Assembly: GCA_020025475.1 (NCBI GenBank)
Contig: JAHHSA010000040.1
Coordinates: forward strand, 1 to 14,902
Length of the DNA stretch: 14,902 nt
From: Oscillibacter sp.
GTDB lineage: Bacteria > Bacillota > Clostridia > Oscillospirales > Oscillospiraceae
Direction of reading: 5' to 3'
The notes under the pieces were generated by a model. The model had not been told where the DNA came from. It made no database searches and saw only the letters and a program-made list of their open reading frames with translations. The position numbers were made by a program, and so were the translations under genes. This document shows, one piece after another, positions 13,164 to 14,902 of the stretch (position 1 is its first letter; every line of letters begins with the position of its first letter).

Positions 13164-14834
13164 TCAGCGATGCCTGAAGCGAATGTTTGCATCCACACGA
13201 CCGCCAATTCCGGCAATGCTGCACGAGCTGGTGAACTGCCAGCAGTCCACCTGATAATAGAAGGTGGGATAGAGCAGCTCGGACTGACTTCCCTTATACT
13301 CAGGGTACCATCTGGCATACCGCTCAATGGCGCCCTGGTCGTACTTCATATAGTTCACGTACTGGCCAGCATAGATCATGGCCTCATATCCGGCCTCCTC
13401 GATCCGTTGGCAAAAGGCGATGGCACAGGCCGTTGCCATCTCCGGCGTGGTGCCGTAGACCCGGTAGGAGGAATCATGCATCTCCCAGTCGTACGCCACT
13501 GGGCCATTGATCTTCTCCTCTTTCAGAAGACTCAGTACAAAGTCGGCTTCCTCAATGGCCTCCTCCACCGTGATGGCCTGGGCAAAGAAGTAAACACCCG
13601 TCTCCAGACCTGCATCCATAGCTCCCCGGACATTTTTCCGGAAGAATGCATCCTCATGGATGGTGCCGGTGGAGGTACCACGAAGACCCGCACGGACCAT
13701 CACGAAATCCACGCCGTCCCGGCGTACCGCATCCCAGTCAATCGTCTGGTTTTCGCTGGCCCGGTTCTGGTAGGCGGAGACATCGATGCCAAACTCCGTC
13801 CGGTAGTCCCTGCCTGTGTATTCCAGCCGATCAGGATAATCCTCCATCCACTGGAAATCTCCCTGCCGGAACCGGTTCTCCTCTACGCCAGCCGCCACAG
13901 GAATTTGATGCTTACTATAAGTAATGTATTCCCCGGTCACCTCCCCGGGCTTGTACACTTCTTCTGGAGAAATACCAGGTTTTTCGGGTTTTTCCGGATT
14001 TACTGGCTTCTCTGGCTCGACCGGTTTGGGATCGGTAATGATCTCCGGTTCAATCCCGCTGAAATTCAGGATTCTGCCGTCCACTTTCACATTGTGAAGC
14101 CGGACGGCTGCCCGCACGCCGGGCGCGATAATCAGATCCTTGGCAATATGCATATTTGTAAGATTACCGCCCTCGGGAGCGTTGATCATTACCGTGCCGG
14201 AGACATCCCCACTGTTCTCCTCAGGATTCTGGATCAGAACCTGGACCATATTGCCCAGAATATTGACGAACTCCGCCCGTGTAATGGGTGCGGTGGGTCG
14301 GAAGTAGCCGTCCCAGCTATCGGTGATATATCCTCGCTCCGTCATTGCAGCGACAGGCCCCTTGGCATACTCCGAAAAGGAATCGGAGTCCCAATAGGAC
14401 AGCGCAGAGGCATCCGCCCCTTCCACGTCAAAGGCGCGGGCAATCATGGTCACTGCCTGCTGCCGGGTGATGCTGTCCCCTGGCTGGGCCTTTCCGTTAT
14501 TGCCCAGGTAGACTCCGGCAGCATGAAGTTTCAAAATGGCGGTCTCCCAATACGTGCCGGGTGTATCCGCAAAAGTCTCTGGTGCGGATACTTTTTGGAA
14601 CTGCATGAAGCGGTCCAGAATTCCTGCGAAGGCACCGCGAGTAATAGGATTCTCCGGTCGGAAAGTTCCGTCGTCATAGCCGTTGATGATATGGTACTCC
14701 TGGCTCCATTTTTCAATCATGCCGCCAGCCCAGTGGCCCTGGGTATCGGAAAAAGCCGCCAGTGCAGGCGTAGTCATCAGGGCCACAGCCAGAGAAGCGG
14801 CGACCAGGCGTCGGGGCAGTCGATCAAAACGCAT
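13164..14834 (-). CDS. SLH-domain cell-surface GH25 muramidase
   Basis: Secreted 556-residue protein. The signal peptide (basic start, hydrophobic 10-22) has likely cleavage after ALA at 26. Three SLH repeats (about 28-77, 88-136, 148-197) should anchor it to secondary cell-wall polymer. A segment at about 213-262 (VMINAPEGGNLTNMHIAKD onward) is not recognised. A Pro/Glu/Lys linker covers about 267-290. The C-terminal GH25 lysozyme domain (about 346-556) begins FGIDVSAYQ and ends with WQFTSSCSIAGIGGRVDAN. Predicted catalytic residues D351, D449 and E451 (YDWE motif) are present. It should hydrolyse the MurNAc-GlcNAc bond in wall remodelling or against other bacteria. I chose the ATG at 14834, which follows GGAAGGAG; an upstream ATG at 14858 lacks such a site. 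Confidence 0.93.
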   Translation of the reverse strand: MRFDRLPRRLVAASLAVALMTTPALAAFSDTQGHWAGGMIEKWSQEYHIINGYDDGTFRPENPITRGAFAGILDRFMQFQKVSAPETFADTPGTYWETAILKLHAAGVYLGNNGKAQPGDSITRQQAVTMIARAFDVEGADASALSYWDSDSFSEYAKGPVAAMTERGYITDSWDGYFRPTAPITRAEFVNILGNMVQVLIQNPEENSGDVSGTVMINAPEGGNLTNMHIAKDLIIAPGVRAAVRLHNVKVDGRILNFSGIEPEIITDPKPVEPEKPVNPEKPEKPGISPEEVYKPGEVTGEYITYSKHQIPVAAGVEENRFRQGDFQWMEDYPDRLEYTGRDYRTEFGIDVSAYQNRASENQTIDWDAVRRDGVDFVMVRAGLRGTSTGTIHEDAFFRKNVRGAMDAGLETGVYFFAQAITVEEAIEEADFVLSLLKEEKINGPVAYDWEMHDSSYRVYGTTPEMATACAIAFCQRIEEAGYEAMIYAGQYVNYMKYDQGAIERYARWYPEYKGSQSELLYPTFYYQVDCWQFTSSCSIAGIGGRVDANIRFRHR

Positions 14835-14902
14835 AAATGCTCCTTCCTGTTCAGTCATAACGTATCGAGCGCGTAAAAAAAGATCCTCAGTCCCAGCAGA
14901 GC

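Noticed and set aside
13170..14876. A 568-codon open frame on plus opposite the SLH-GH25 gene
   Set aside because: Antisense shadow of a gene with intact signal peptide, SLH repeats and catalytic motifs; no ribosome site.

Overview
The window looks like a chromosomal segment of a gut-type, spore-forming clostridial Firmicute, probably from the Oscillospiraceae/Ruminococcaceae side (for example near Flavonifractor). I infer this from the coding content, strong AGGAGG ribosome sites, sigma-A promoters, an acyl-CoA dehydrogenase of the butyrate/fatty-acid type, an S-layer-homology (SLH) cell-wall protein and a low-GC-Gram-positive infC-rpmI-rplT operon. No species call is possible from sequence alone.

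Layout. The left edge cuts an acyl-CoA dehydrogenase gene (minus strand). Next, also on minus, is an orphan MsmX/UgpC-type sugar-importer ATPase with a very strong terminator and a strangely long leader. A long plus-strand operon (2880-7914) follows: SAM methyltransferase, FmdE-family protein, DUF4213/DUF364 putative metal-chelation protein, FecCD-type permease, ABC ATPase and lipoprotein substrate-binding protein. Start and stop codons overlap or nearly touch throughout. This is best read as a trace-metal or metal-chelate uptake and handling system; the transporter class allows molybdate/tungstate, iron, cobalamin or another metal complex. A 40-nt near-perfect dyad sits just before its extended -10 promoter.

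After a minus-strand terminator comes a minus-strand cluster: two tandem, diverged MgtC/SapB membrane proteins and a PfkB-family sugar/nucleoside kinase. Its promoter (TTTACA-N17-TATAAT) is preceded by three exact 10-bp-periodic repeats. A GntR/HutC regulator is transcribed divergently (plus).

Two back-to-back terminators separate the regulator from the translation operon infC-rpmI-rplT (minus). That operon has a textbook promoter, a structured leader with an attenuator terminator, and an infC reading frame that appears to start at AUU. Divergent from it is an unlisted 35-residue, highly charged gene with a strong ribosome site and a promoter resembling forespore sigma-F sites. The window closes with a secreted SLH-GH25 muramidase (minus), complete except for its promoter region.

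The most interesting parts are the metal operon with its dyad, the tiny gene with a sporulation-like promoter, and the infC leader.
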